Numbered from the stretch's first letter, positions 12,700 to 24,685 are shown. The stretch: DNA of 64,000 nucleotides from Kryptolebias marmoratus (GCF_001649575.2 NC_051449.1:11984267-12048266), one strand, 5' to 3'. The notes: generated by a model not told the origin, from the letters alone. Translations and numbers: made by a program.

Positions 12700-13560
12700 A
12701 AAGCTTAATTGATCCATCGTGCCAGGATGTCAAGACTTGTCATTGTTTTCAGGCTCAGAGATTTCTGGCAGCAGAACGAGAGATGCTGCCAGACGACGGA
12801 ACACGAAGAGATAAAAGGAGCTTTCCACCTACCGGTGGAGGAAAGTAAGAGGAGACTGATATTAGGCGGTCTGTTGTGAAAACTGGTGGACACCCCTTTG
12901 CATATGCTCTGTCTTACCCTCTGCCTCATTTTCTCCTACCCACTTGCCACCCCCCCATATACCCCCAGCTGCGTTAACCCCCCCTTCCTCCACCTCTTTT
13001 CTTCTGCATCCCCCCTCCCTGGGAAAACAGGGACAACAAATTAGCCTTCTTTTCTCGGCTGGACCCAGGGAGGAGGACACTTGGACGGCCCTCAGAGTGT
13101 CCGCCTGGAGTTCCCATGGACCCCTCTTGCCCCTTCCCCTTTCAGCCGGCGAGGAAGCAGTCATTGTGCCAGCACCTGTCTCTGAGGAAATTGGTAAAAG
13201 TGATGGCTTTGTTAGCCGTCTCTATGACAACTAGGAGAAAAGAGCGGGGGGCAGCTATCTGGGATCTGGGCAGAGACTGGGACTGTGAGGGGGGGGAGAA
13301 GAGTGGGAGAAGGAGGGAGGGAAGGAATTTGACAATAGAGTAAGCAGTTGCATCGCATTGGCTTTGCCAGGGATGTGTATGAGGATGCTGTGATGTGCTG
13401 GGCGTGTGTGTATCTGCAAATATGTTTGTCTATTAGCTCCCTCTTCCCTGTGGGTGACACTGTGACATCCGCCAGTGAAGCAAGGCAGGACTGTGAATGG
13501 GTTAAAAGCAACAAGGTCAGTCACATCATGTCCAGAGAAGATCCCCCTCAGAGCATTTGA
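12700..13560. other. GC-rich patch of unknown function in AT-rich intergenic DNA
   Basis: This block is clearly richer in G+C than its flanks. It has C-rich runs (about 12946-13020) followed by a G/A-rich run (13288-13324) able to form G-quadruplexes. Long overlapping ORFs on both strands reflect the base composition. One short segment, 13146-13193, is bounded by a CCCCTTTCAG acceptor and a GTAAAA donor and could be a 48-nt exon, but no protein family is recognised. A conserved regulatory element or an unannotated transcript are both possible. Confidence 0.35.
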
Positions 13561-14532
13561 CACACACTTTTGAGGATCAGATTTAAACTTTCATGCCTAA
13601 TATGCCATCCCGAAAGCCTTTGTGATTTTAGATTTGAACAGCAACTTCATTTAAATAGCATGTGGCAGCACTAGAATAAAAATAATCCAATATTCTGACT
13701 CCTGAGAAGGTCGACTTCTTGGAGAGAATTTAGGCCACCTTTGTTCATCTAAAAGGGAGTCACTATGTTTGGTATCTCATTGATTGATACTTCCACTTTC
13801 ACTTTGTCACTAACAAGTCATCTGACTTCTATTCATAGAGGTTTTTCGGAATTAAAAAAGAAATAAGTTATACATGTGTCGCCTCAAATACAAATTAGCA
13901 AGGTTTTTAAAAAAGGCATGATGTGATCATTTTAGTATGTAATCTATTTTTTTTGTTTGTTAAAGATATTTGTTAGATCTTTGCAAACACGGTGGTCATT
14001 ACTGAATTTAACACCCAGTGCTGTTAAAAAGTGAAGTCGCAATACCTGTATCTGACCAGCAGGTGGTGCTCATTCACTGGTGCTTTCTGTGTATGTCATT
14101 CTTGGAATATCACCATTTGAGACCAAAGTGGTGTGTTGTGTTTAAGAAAGGGCTCTTAACATGTACAGTACTGTACAGAGCTGAGAGAGGCTGTTACACT
14201 TTCTGGTTTTTTGTTGGTGTGTGTTTGTGGGAAGATGGATTTCTATAAAAATAAATTAGTCTCAAGTTATTCACAGATGTGTGCCACAAGTTTTGTATGC
14301 TTGTGCAAGAATGACCTGCTGAGGACAGATCAGTCAACACAAGCCTTTGAGTGTGACTTGTGAGATTTTCTTACCACTCCAGATTCACAAATGTAGTGGT
14401 GCGTTCAAGGGTGGTGAAAAGCTGGGACATATGTGTTCAGCAACAAATTTCAAGTCCCTGTGTAGGACCTCTCTTCAGTGTTTGTTGTTAGTTTCTACAT
14501 ATTGTACCGCATCGTACCGTACCTTCATCACT
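13561..14532. other. Intergenic DNA upstream of the pseudogene
   Basis: AT-rich, no gene seen. It includes a CTCF-like core at 14056-14070. From about 14347 the frame is open into the pseudogene start, but ATG 14533 is the first with protein-like text after it. Confidence 0.5.
14056..14070 (+). promoter_or_regulatory. CTCF-like core motif
   Basis: CCAGCAGGTGGTGCT matches the CTCF core closely: the CCAGCAGGTGG part is exact and the next base is T instead of C. No binding data are available. Confidence 0.35.
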
Positions 14533-16236
14533 ATGAAAACCTTTGGAAAGAACAAGAAAACTTCCAAAAGCCAGCCAGAGTACAGTGACTAGGAACACTG
14601 TGACCCTATGGGTGTGGAGCCAGATTACATCGACCTGGAAACCTTGATCCCATGGGTGAGGAGCCAGATTACATCCACTCGGACACCTGTGACCCAATGG
14701 GTAAGGAACAGATGCACGCTGCCTGGATCAAGAAAATGGAGCAATGTTCAGCTTCTTATAATTATACAAAAAAAGTTCCACCTTCATTAGGATCTCTGGA
14801 AAGTCCTTCCAGTAACATCAAAACTGGAGATTCTGGCTCAGACCAAAAGTTTACAGAGGAAGATTTCCCATCCCTTCAAAGACAAGAAACTGTCCAGGTG
14901 AGGCGAAGAGAAGTTCACCAGTGTGTGCCGAAACACACCAGAAAGGCTATGAAAAGCCAGAAAATTACACTTGGCTTAGAATAAAAGATCCCTGCAAATT
15001 AATCTTCAACTCTGGGAGCAAGTGCATCTGAGATTCCTTCAGAAACCACACCTGGACCAGCACTGGAGCAACTTCCAGCACTTCAAAAAGTGCCTGAGAA
15101 AACCTCTGATGAACCAGCTGCGTCAGGCCAGGCGGCAATGGAGACCTCCGAACCCACATCTGGGGTTACTGGGCTTACACTTGGTGGAGCCAAACCAGAG
15201 GAGTTAGAATCATCTCCAGAACCTGAACTAACTCTGACAGAGGACAAAAAACATGAACTTCTGGATAATCAGAGCGCTGCAAACTTGCAGGCTGAAGCTG
15301 GAAGTAATATCTGTCAAAGCTCAGTAACTTTCATTATGGTTTCAGAGCTTGACTTTATTTTTTCATCAAAAACTATCAATTAAAGATGAAAGGATCTCCG
15401 AGTTGGAACAGCAAAGCGCCAAACTCGTCAGCCAGGTGGAAGCTCTCACCAGTGAACTATCCAACATCGCTGACAATTTCTACAGTCAGTATAAAACTGG
15501 AACTGACGCTGAAAAGATCAAGAGAGAGGAGGCAGAAAACATTGCAGAAAAGCTACGAGCTGAGTCAGAGCAAAATATAACAAATCTGGAAAATGTTCAA
15601 GCTCAGCTCAAAGAACAACACCACAAGTTGGTGGAGGAAAGAAAAAGGTTTCCAGCAGGAGGTGAAGCAGCTTCAAAACCAGCTGCAATTTCTAAAAGCT
15701 GAGAATGAGACAGCTGCCTTTCATGCAGGAATGCAGCAAAAGATCTCAGCTCATACAAACGCCCTCAAGAACATCACACACTTGGAAGTGTCTCTCACTA
15801 CTGAGAACAAAACAGGCAGAAAAGTCTTTAGCCCAGAAAGTATAAGAAACATCGAACATCGAAGCTTCTCTGGCGCGCTTCCAGGAACACCTTGAACAAC
15901 AACAAAAGCAGTGGGAGAATGAAAGATCTCATCTCCTCCATGAGCAGCAAAAAAATGGCAGTAAACTTTGACCAAGCTGTCATCAGAGTCCAACAGGAAC
16001 TTCAATCTGAAAGGCAGAAGGTGACAGAAGAGAAGTCCAAACTTTCAGACACCATTTCAGACCTGAGGGACGCACAACAAGCAAAGGAGGAGGAGAGGAA
16101 ACTGTTCACAGAAAACATGGTGGACAGAATTACAAATCTGAAACAACAAATGGATAAACTACTAAAAGAGAAAACCAAGACAAAATCAGAAAAGGTTGGT
16201 CCAGTTATTAAAAAGAAAGATGCCGGCTCCATCTAA
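14533..16236 (+). pseudogene. Disrupted coiled-coil protein pseudogene, family not recognised
   Basis: The region reads as one protein only if several breaks are crossed. A short N-terminal part begins at ATG 14533 and meets TAG at 14590. Next come tandem 15-residue units (MGEEPDYIHSDTCDP type) with ATGs at 14608, 14652 and 14697; the first unit has lost one base. A frame closed by TAA at 14982 follows. Then comes an acidic Pro/Glu/Thr-rich stretch (about 15010-15320) and a long heptad-type coiled coil (about 15370-16200) rich in Glu, Lys, Gln and Leu. Reading-frame shifts occur near 14640, 15350, 15645, 15815 and 15950, the last in an A7 run. Extra stops lie near 15843 and 15969. There are no splice sites at the breaks, so a decayed retrocopy or dead intronless gene fits best. 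No poly-A tail or target-site duplication was identified, and the parent gene is unknown to me. Confidence 0.7.
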
Positions 16237-16807
16237 TGCTGACTGAAGCTCAAAGGACCCTGACCCCCACCTTCACCACAACCTTCCCAACCTTTAAAAC
16301 TCTCCTTCAAACTATAAAAACTGTACATGTGTGTTGCATGTACATGGGTTTTTTCCGGTACACACTGGTATACATAAATACATACCTAAATAAATAATAT
16401 AATAAAAAAAGGAAAAGTAATATTTCTACAACTCTTAATTCCTTAAACAGGTTGTATTTGTTGGTATTTTGACAAGAAAAATGGTTCAAATATTTATTGG
16501 TTTTATTGGTAAAACTAAACTGCCGACTGTGCAGTGAAGCAACTGTTTCTCTGCAGACATGAACTCATTAGTGTCTCTTTTCTGTCTCCTGCATCTTTGA
16601 CATCACTGATGCTGTCCTGAAAGGCCCTGTGGGGGGCAAATATAAAAAAATATCAACATTATTGCTTGAAATTGGCTGCAAGTGTTTGCTTTTAAGCATG
16701 ATATGTATTGAACTTTTCATTTTGTATATCACTGTGACCAGATAAAATGAATAAATATTATAAGAAATAAAAGAACTGTACATTTCCATGTATGTACATA
16801 TATGTCA

Positions 16808-16890
16808 AAACAAATTTATTTATATAGCTCATTTAAAAACAACTGCTGTTGGCCAAAGTGCTGTACAAAAAATAATAATAATAAAAAGAT
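16808..16890 (-). mobile_element. L2/SINE-type retroelement 3' tail fragment (reverse)
   Basis: The reverse complement carries GTACAGCACTTTGGCCAACA followed by GCTATATAAATAAATTTG, a widespread teleost retroelement tail. A run of AATAAT units abuts it. The fragment is probably related to the forward fragment at 1648-1707. Confidence 0.55.
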
Positions 16891-19176
16891 AATACCAAAC
16901 AGTTAAATGTTTCTGTCTGCCTTCATCACATTTGTTTCTTTTACAGATGGTGGTGACTTACCAATTCACTCACTTAATGAGCCAGAAAAGGGAGATTTCG
17001 AAAGTGATGTAGACAGTTGTAGTGTTTTTTCTTACCCTAACTAAATAAATTTAATGTCTGAACGAATCAGGTGGTTTAGTTGTCTTAAATCAAACAAAGA
17101 CGCTGTACCTGCATTTCCCAAACAAGCCTGGATAACCAAAGACTCTTTGATACTACAAGCAACCTTGTTCCTAAAGGGGTTATAAAGCTATTTATGATCT
17201 AATATAAAACCAACTTCTTGATGTCTCTGAGGTGTAAAATAGGAGGTTGCCTTTAAGATTTATCCTCCATGGAAAGTCAGAAGAAACTTCATGAACTTTT
17301 TGTGTAGATGAGATTTGTTATTCTCAGCTAACAAACGAACAAGTCCAAGTTTCCATCTTTCCATCTATTTCCATCAAGTGGATTATGAGGCACTAATAAA
17401 TTAGAGTTTATTAAAGACCAAATTCAGGAGGTTTCCGATTTAAACTGAACACCAACCTTTGTTATAAATCGTAAATCAGGTTAAACACAAATACCCTCAG
17501 TCAAGCTTTATTTATGGTCAATCAAAGTTCATTCAGTTAGTTATTGAAAAGTAATAAAGTAAATGAAAGTTTAGGGTTCAGCATTTAAAGGGTTTTGCAT
17601 TTAAACAGGTTTTGTTGTGGGGCCTTTTGCCAGTCTGCTCACATGTATGTGTTTTGTTGCTCTATTTAGTTATTTAATTGTTTCTAAATGCAAACAACTG
17701 TTATTTTATAGTGCCTGGCAAAAGCAGCTCTTTAGGGATTTAAAAGATTTGTAAAATGCTTGAGAAGAACAATTTGCTACAGAATAGTTTCACTGTTATT
17801 AGTGTTGACTTGCCACTGTTACTATAGCTATGCAATAACTGATTTGTAACAAATAATAATAAAAATGTCAAGTATCAGTTATTGTAAATGTAACATTTTT
17901 ATAATATTTTTGATTTGTGTTCTTTTGGGTGATTGTCTTGAAGTGCGTACGTTTTCATCAGCCATGTGTGAAAGCAGAGTTTACTCTAGGCCTTTTTATA
18001 CTTCGTTACGTAACTCATAACTCACTACTTCATGTCGGACTGCAAGAATCTGACAGGTCTGCAGTAATATAATGGAATTCAAGATGATGTGAGACTAATG
18101 TTAACTCACTCTGCTCCTATCACAGTTTATGAGCCTTAGTTTTTCACACTGATTAATTTATATTACACATATAAACAGCCACCTCTGACAACTGGTTCAT
18201 GACAAAAAGTGAAAAGGTTATTTAATTGATTACAAAAATGCATTTTGTTCTTCTGGCAAGAGGCGACTGTGGCACATAATAAACCTTAAATATGCAGGTA
18301 GGTTAAGTTAGATGGGAGAACCTAGTCACAGGCTCAAAGGAAGCAGGTTTAGGAATTCTGTAAGACTTTCTAACAACAAAACAAAGACAAACAGGGCAAC
18401 TGACAAACCAGCAAGATACGTGGACAAAAACACACGGTCTGATAAAAACAGAAAAACCAAGGAGTAAAAGGGAAGGAGGACAAATTGTAATAGACAGGTG
18501 TGACATCCAGGCAAAGAAGGTACAAGAATAACAAATCAAGAAGACAATAATCACCAAAACCCTTAAAAATCCAAAGATTACAAGGTCAGATGCTTTCAAA
18601 ATACTTCAAAGATTAAAATAAACACAAACTAATTTATTATATTATTAATGTCATGTTTATCTGGATACAAATCTTTGCTTTATAAGAAAAAAAATCAATA
18701 TAAAGTTCAGATTAGGTAAATTATTATATTAATTTTGAGATTATTACAGGGTTTTTTTTTTCATGCTGACATACAGTTGCATCTGTAGGTATGAACTTTC
18801 ATGTAATGCAGTATCTATCAAAATCAATCCAGTTTTTAATTTAAAGTAGCTTCTCTGTGTTTTGATTTAGTTGTAGCACAGGAAAGTGCTAAATCCAGTG
18901 CATTCGTTCATTCTCTTAAGGAGGTCAGTTTTCTTCGACATAATTACCTTTGTTTTCTTTGTCTTGCTTTTCTTTCCACAGATGTTTCAGGAGCAAACAA
19001 GGATGATTCTCTCTCACACACGCCCTGCAACACACACATCTACCGATGTGCTTCACACGGCAGCAGGCAAACACCTTAACCTCAAACCTCATGCTAGGTG
19101 CAGACAGGACCACACATACAGTCTCACACACAAAATGTCTGGAATGCTATAAACATTTATTTTGGTTAAAAAGAAG

Positions 19177-19199
19177 GGTGTGTGTGTGTGTGTGTGTGT
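19177..19199. repeat. (GT)n microsatellite
   Basis: An uninterrupted run of about 11 GT units. Confidence 0.95.
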
Positions 19200-20978
19200 T
19201 CAGGCGTATGTGTGTGTATTTGTATGCACAATGTTTTGGCAAAAAGTGAAGAAAAGCATAACTACACATCTGGGACAACAGATAGAGATCAAACATGACC
19301 GTATTTTTGATCCATAGGTGATAAAAAGCAACACATTTATGTATAAAAATGTCTGAATGTACTAAATTGTTCCTGATCCATAAATTTTAATGAAAAGTTC
19401 TGATTTTGCATCTTTGGGCTTTTTTTTTTCTTTCCAATTTGTGTGAATCTTGTGTGAAACTTCAAATTATGACCAGTGAAATCGGGTGGTGTTTTTGTTT
19501 TTGTCTTTTTCAGTTTGTTCTTTTTTCAATTCATTATACTTCTCACGATGGTGTAATAGATAATACGTCCATTGCTTCACACTTGCTGGAAGATTTTTCT
19601 TTATAACTGTATTCAAACTCTGTTTTTAAATGTTGAAAAGTTCAAAAAAGGGCAGCATATGCCACACATACTGCTTATCAATTTTTCAGATGATCTTTAC
19701 TGTAGTAAATGCCAGCAATTTTGAATAAATTCAATTGTTATTAAAAAAAAAAAAAACACGTCACAATACACGTTAATGTAATACACTTATGAATAGTGAA
19801 GTGTCCGCAAGTAAAGTTGTGAGTCTGTCTGTGCATGTTTGCTCTTTGTGGTTCAGGGACCTCCCAGACAGGCTGTCAAACAAAATGTGGCCAAGAAAGG
19901 ACACACAGACAGACGGCTAACTGGTGTTGAAACAATGTGGTCAAGCACTCTCCTGCCTTTTCCATTCAAACCTTTTTATTTTTTTTCTTAGCTGTATTTG
20001 TTCTTGTGCTCTTTCCCTATAAGAAAAATTGTCGTTCCTGTAAAGCACAACCAGTCAACTTGTTTTTTTTCTGTTTTTTTTATTGCACATGCAGTAGTCT
20101 TCACAAACTTCTTTGAAAGCCAAGTTCACACCCGCAGTATGTTGGCCTCTCCGTTTTTGGGAAATGTGATGACTTCGAACATTTGTAACACTTACCCCTC
20201 AAGTCAATCTCAAATAAAACGAGAAAATATACTGTTCACAACAATAAACTGTCATGTGTTGGCAATAAATGCTCACAAATGTCCATCAAATAGGAAAAAA
20301 TGGTAATGGAAACACAAAAGGGTTGGACCCTCATTAAAGCAGATGGGCAGCTCATAGAAAAAGGTGCCAGTGATCTGTAGTAGGGAGTTGCCCAGCTTTT
20401 CCAACTGTAGCTGTCCAAACCCAACCCAGATATTTCCTGGTTCTGACACCAGTTTGGCTCTAAGATCGTATATGCATGTGTAGACAGAAGTATCACTTCA
20501 ACTATGTACCAGTTCTAATACACTTTTGCGAGAAAAAACTATTTATTATTTGTGAAAGTCATGAGAAAATACTTCCATATTACACTTCCTTGTCATTTGA
20601 ACTAATGTTATAAGTGACAATAAACAAATCAGACTAAAAAGAGATGTTTTGGCGCTATGAACAACTGTAGTTTCACTGTAAAACTAATTTTCACTGTAAA
20701 ACAATGTGTGAATCTCTGCAGCAGCGCCTTCATTTTAAAACTGGGCCATTTGGGTTTCCATGACAAAGGTCAGGATCCTGCAGTGCAATGCGCCCAGAGG
20801 CCTAAACACAAACCCCAGTATGTTCAAATGTGTGTGTGCTTGTCTGCACATGTGGGAGACCACATTTGAATCTCTCTGTTTTGTAATGCGCACCTCCAAA
20901 CTGGAGAGCTAGGCTTCAGACACAAACCCTCACGCATGCACACTCGTGCACACTCAAACCTTGGCTCGGCACGCTCCC

Positions 20979-20987
20979 TGGGTGGTC
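20979..20987 (-). promoter_or_regulatory. Perfect Gli consensus 9-mer
   Basis: TGGGTGGTC on the + strand is the exact reverse complement of the Gli/Ci consensus GACCACCCA. It lies in a locally complex, less AT-rich segment about 35 kb upstream of the ptch2 start. Ptch genes are direct Gli targets in vertebrates, so a distal role is possible. About 0.5 perfect 9-mers are expected by chance in 64 kb. Confidence 0.35.
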
Positions 20988-22639
20988 TGCGCTGCAAATG
21001 TTTATGATCTAAACCAAGCTAATCCAACTGGCTTGTTTCAGTGAATTGAGAATGATTTACAAGATGCGGCAACAGGGCCAAGGAGGGAGAGGAAATCAGA
21101 GATCTCAGGGCTCCATTTCAAGTCACAGTGTGATTAGACTTGTACAAGTGCATGTCTTTTTGCATGCTTACTTCCTCTGATGCTGTCTCAGAGTTTTAGT
21201 GCTTTGTTTTTCTTTCTGTCTGTGCCAGATGGATGTCTGTATCTGAAATCTTACAATGGATTTTTATTTGATGAAAAATTTATGGGATCAGTATATATTT
21301 ATGGGAAACCTGTTAATCTTATTTATTTATTCATTTATTGTTCCGCCACTTTTCCACAACACTGGGAAAACCTGATGACATCTGTTTTTATTTTTCCCAG
21401 TCCCTCCAATATACATCTTGTCAGACTTTGAGTTACATCTTATTACAACGTTTGACATGTTTTTTCCTAAAAACTCATAAACTTGATTGACTTCTCGTTA
21501 TTAGTTTACCCATAGTTTCTTTGAAAGTAGCTTCATCATTTAAAATATATTAGTCATCAAAGAGTGAGGTTTTTGTTCAGTCAGCTTTCAAGAATTACTT
21601 TTTGGCTCCAGCTCTTGAGCTACTAATGATGACAGCAAAATGTCATAATTAAACTGTCAAAACTGCCGTTCACACATCAGTAGATGATGCTGCAATTGCA
21701 TTTTTCTTAATGAGTCCTAACAATAATGGAAGACAGGGTGTTATTAACTAATAGAAAAAGGGTTAGGGTCTTGCAAACCTTTCAGAGATGTATTTAGACT
21801 TGTTTAGTGTTATAAAAACAACTTGTCTTAGCCAAAAGTTTTCACCTAATTTGAAAAATTCAGAGTAATAAAAACATGTTTCCTACCGCTACAAAATAAT
21901 GTCTGTTTACCTCCCAGCTACCTGCCAAGAACTGCAGCTCACCATCAGCTTTTTCTTCAGGCTGCACTCTCTGTGCACGCTCTGTATTCTGGTGTCAATA
22001 TTATTGTATTCAAGCAGCAACAGACAGTCAAGCTACTTTGTCTTTTTTTTCCCTCTCCTTCCCTCTCTTGTTGCTCGCCTGGTTTTGAGCAAGCAGTAAT
22101 GAGCAGTCAAGCTCATCTCCTGGCCAGAGCAAACAAAACCAAAGCCACATTCCCCGAGCTCAATTTGCTGTTACGTCTCAGCTCTGTGGATTGGGGGTTT
22201 TCAATCTTGAAGTCTGGAGGCTGGCTGCTAATACTCTCACACTACTTTTAGTGTCTGTGTCAACCATTCCTTTAAATACTATATATATATCACAGTGGCC
22301 AATAATAACTGAGTCTAAGTTTATTTTAAATTGACTACGTTATTTTAAATTTTAAATTGACTCTGTTGTTTTAGCTGACTTGTGATAATGAGTAAAATGA
22401 GTGTCATAAAGTCTTTTTTTTTAAGTTTGTCTGCTTATTTTTGTTTTATTTGTTTGTATCTTTTCTCTTTTAGTTTTTTTGGTCACTGTGAGAGGGTTAG
22501 ATGTTATTGTGCTACATTGCTCCTTATCGCTCTCAGACTTTTTTCTTTTTTTTCATTTTTTATTTTCAGTTTGATTTTAACATGTCTCTTTCAGTTTATA
22601 ACTGAATACCTGAAGCACAAAACTTCGCATCTATCCATC

Positions 22640-22990
22640 TATCTGTAGGAACTACAGTGCAGAGGAAGTGGTTTTCCTTACGGACACTTTTTACCGAACG
22701 CACCCAGATGTCATCATTCAATGCTAGCTGTTAGCTTTTCTAGGCCGTTCTAGTAAAACAAATTACCTAATAATTTTATTTTTGACACCAACACTCCTCA
22801 GATTAGCTGTTTTCTTTCCAAAAGACGTATCCAGCTCGATTTGAGCTGTCCCTGGGACAGCGGTGTCGTGGTTGTCCCTGTGCTAATAGTTAGCCAAGTG
22901 CTAACTACAGTGACATCAACTAACTTACATGCGACTGCAACCGCTGTCATTTACAGGCAGCTGGACTCAAGGAGACTGTGACAGGTATCT
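22640..22990 (+). promoter_or_regulatory. Candidate EIF2B3 promoter and non-coding first exon
   Basis: This is a local rise in G+C and CpG in very AT-rich surroundings, 1.7-2.0 kb before the EIF2B3 start codon. It contains GAGGAAGTGG (ETS-like), ACTACAGTG at two places, and a near-perfect hairpin (GCTGTCCC-T-GGGACAGC, 22845-22861). It ends in GACTGTGACAG followed by GTATCT, a possible splice donor at 22985/22986. An acceptor TTTTCTCCTATTAG lies at 24646, before the coding ATG. My recollection that mammalian EIF2B3 has a non-coding first exon agrees with this, but a transcription start close to the ATG is the alternative. Confidence 0.35.
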
Positions 22991-23784
22991 AAACAATGAC
23001 TTCTTTAAATTTCTGGCATTTTACTCTATTCCGAGCTACTGTTTAAAGCTATTATGTTTGTTGAATTAGCGGAGTAGCGGATCATTTAGCAGCTTGTTGA
23101 ATCATGTATTATATGTTCGCCACACTTAAATTTAACATGTTGCAGAAAGGACACTGTAAATATGCAAACACTCGGGTTTTTCTGACTCTCTCCGTCCCAT
23201 CAGCTCAGTGAAGCTAAGTATGCTTTGATAGTTTGAACACCGACTGTCATAAGTATACTCTTTTTCAATCTCTAACTATCAGTAATAGTCATCTAGTCAG
23301 TTAGAAGTTAAATCGTAAAAAAATGTTTGCAATTATGCTATTGTTTTTTATTTGTCAACTTAATTAATTTGATAAATTTGTAGTTACCCCTTCTATCATG
23401 TTTAACAATTGCCAGTTGCATAAAACAAACGGCAAAAAAGACTAAATAAGCAAATACAATTTTAATCAGACAATGCAAATGTTATAAATAAATTTGCACT
23501 TTTTTATTTACCTTTAGCAAACAAAATTACATCTAATATAGAGTGGATGTCTTTCTTTTTTAACTGATCCGTCATTTATATGATGCACTTAATGCTCTCG
23601 GTCACTATTTTTCAGCTTGTTATAAAGTACTCATATCACAATATTAACTGTATTATTAAACTTTTTACTTTGGGTAATCTTGTTTCCTAGTTGCATAAGA
23701 CAATAAAATTATAAAAAAATATATATTTAAAGCTTTTTAAAAGAAAATACAAAGATTATATTTGTTTCAAATAACGTTTTACAT
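22991..23784. other. AT-rich DNA, probably EIF2B3 5' intron
   Basis: No ORF, RNA gene or named repeat was seen. If the candidate first exon is right, this is intronic. Confidence 0.4.
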
Positions 23785-24345
23785 GGGACTGACAAGTCAA
23801 AATCTGAAATATTTTGCTGTAGCAGCACAATACTGAGTGTTAATAGGGAACAGGGAAACATGGTGGAGGTTCCTCCAGTTTGGACTGCATTTCTGTAGAT
23901 GGATTGAGGATTAGATCAGGATTAATGACGTCCCTAGTGCTAAGGAATACAAGCAGACACTTATTCATCATACAAAATGACGAGTAAGACAACTGATTGT
24001 TCCTGAATCTATTTTGCAGTATGACACTGACTCCATACGTTCAGGTGATGCTTTTAAGTATTGCTTTTTTGCATTAAGAAGAACAAGCAGTCCTGGCTGT
24101 AAGTGATGGTATGACCTGCACAAAGCCCTTCTACGTGAAGAGATAGAAGGATTTAGACACATCTAGAAATATCCACAGAAGATCTTAGTTCTCCAAGACG
24201 TTTAAAACAAGTCTGTGCTGAGGTTTTTCAAAGACTATGCAAAAGTGTACATGGAAGAATTATTATTGTTTTGAAGGCATTTTTATTTTACTGCATTTCT
24301 TTCCCACACACCTGTCTACAACCTTTTGCACAGTACTGCATATTT
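23785..24345 (+). mobile_element. Degraded Tc1-like (Tc1/mariner) transposase relic
   Basis: Translated across several frameshifts and stops, the DNA still follows the C-terminal, catalytic half of a fish Tc1 transposase. A SDKSKSEIF-like segment (near 23790) is followed by a VRINGVLNAEKYRQ-like segment read here as IND-VPSAKEYKQTLIHH (23922-23970). An ILQ-D-DS segment at about 24012 follows, where intact elements have ILQQDNDPKHT. Then come EQAVLAV (24082), an STEDL segment (24175) and CKSVHGRII-VLKA (24238-24280). The 3' end carries CTTTTGCACAGTACTG, typical of Tc1-like ends. The N-terminal DNA-binding half and the 5' inverted repeat were not found. The element is non-functional. Confidence 0.8.
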
Positions 24346-24524
24346 TTCTTGCATGATGTTGGGCCATGAACAGGTGCTACAAAATCCTCCTTTAGGCACA
24401 ATCGGTTTGCTAAATGTGTGAAGAACTAGTTTTGGCTTGAGAGAAACACTGCTCTACATCCCCGAAACAAAATGAAATCACAAATTAAATCAAATCTGAG
24501 CTGTGGATTTCATATCTCACATGT

Positions 24525-24634
24525 TGTTCTGTGATGGACATCACTCTCACACAGTGTTCGCTGGAGATATGCACCAGTTCTCTCTCGACCCTGCACAGAA
24601 TAGCAGGTGAAGAAAATGGATAGATGATCATATT
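24525..24634 (+). mobile_element. Teleost non-LTR/SINE-type tail abutting EIF2B3
   Basis: A degraded copy of a very common fish repeat tail: TGTGATGGAC at the start, then CGACCCTGCACAGAATAGCA, then AAGAAAATGGATAGATGATC in place of the usual tandem GATG. It ends only about 50 bp before the EIF2B3 start codon. It therefore marks the upstream limit of conserved gene sequence here. Confidence 0.6.
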
Positions 24635-24646
24635 TTCTCCTATTAG

Positions 24647-24685
24647 TCTGCTTGTCTTCGCTAGCCTCTTCCTTTTCCCGACATC
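24647..24685 (+). other. eif2b3: EIF2B3 5' untranslated segment with pyrimidine tract
   Basis: This is the sequence between the possible acceptor AG (24645-24646) and ATG 24686. It holds a 15-nt uninterrupted pyrimidine run, CCTCTTCCTTTTCCC (24665-24679), with no AG after it, so the run stays in the mRNA. It may simply be leader sequence, or it may reflect a TOP-like 5' end if transcription begins at this run. Confidence 0.45.

Larger units (their letters stand above)
17050..22639. other. Intergenic DNA, no gene seen
   Basis: Long AT-rich stretch. It holds a (GT)n tract at 19177-19199 and a less AT-rich segment at about 20740-21180 that contains a perfect Gli-type 9-mer. A segment at 18300-18600 resembles dispersed fish repeat text (CAGACAGGTGTGACATCCAG) but could not be assigned. 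ORFs here have hydrophobic, low-complexity translations typical of T-rich DNA. Confidence 0.5.

Noticed and set aside
12862..13563. Overlapping ORFs of about 100 codons on both strands
   Set aside because: They arise from GC-rich simple sequence with few stop codons; the translations are Pro/Ser/Gly-rich and mutually overlapping.
17708..17730. AGTGCCTGGCAAAAG as a Tc1 inverted-repeat end
   Set aside because: Only a short partial resemblance with no transposase remnant or partner end nearby.
18303..18599. Minus-strand hydrophobic ORF as a membrane protein
   Set aside because: The plus strand reads like dispersed fish repeat text rich in A; hydrophobicity follows from T-richness of the minus strand.
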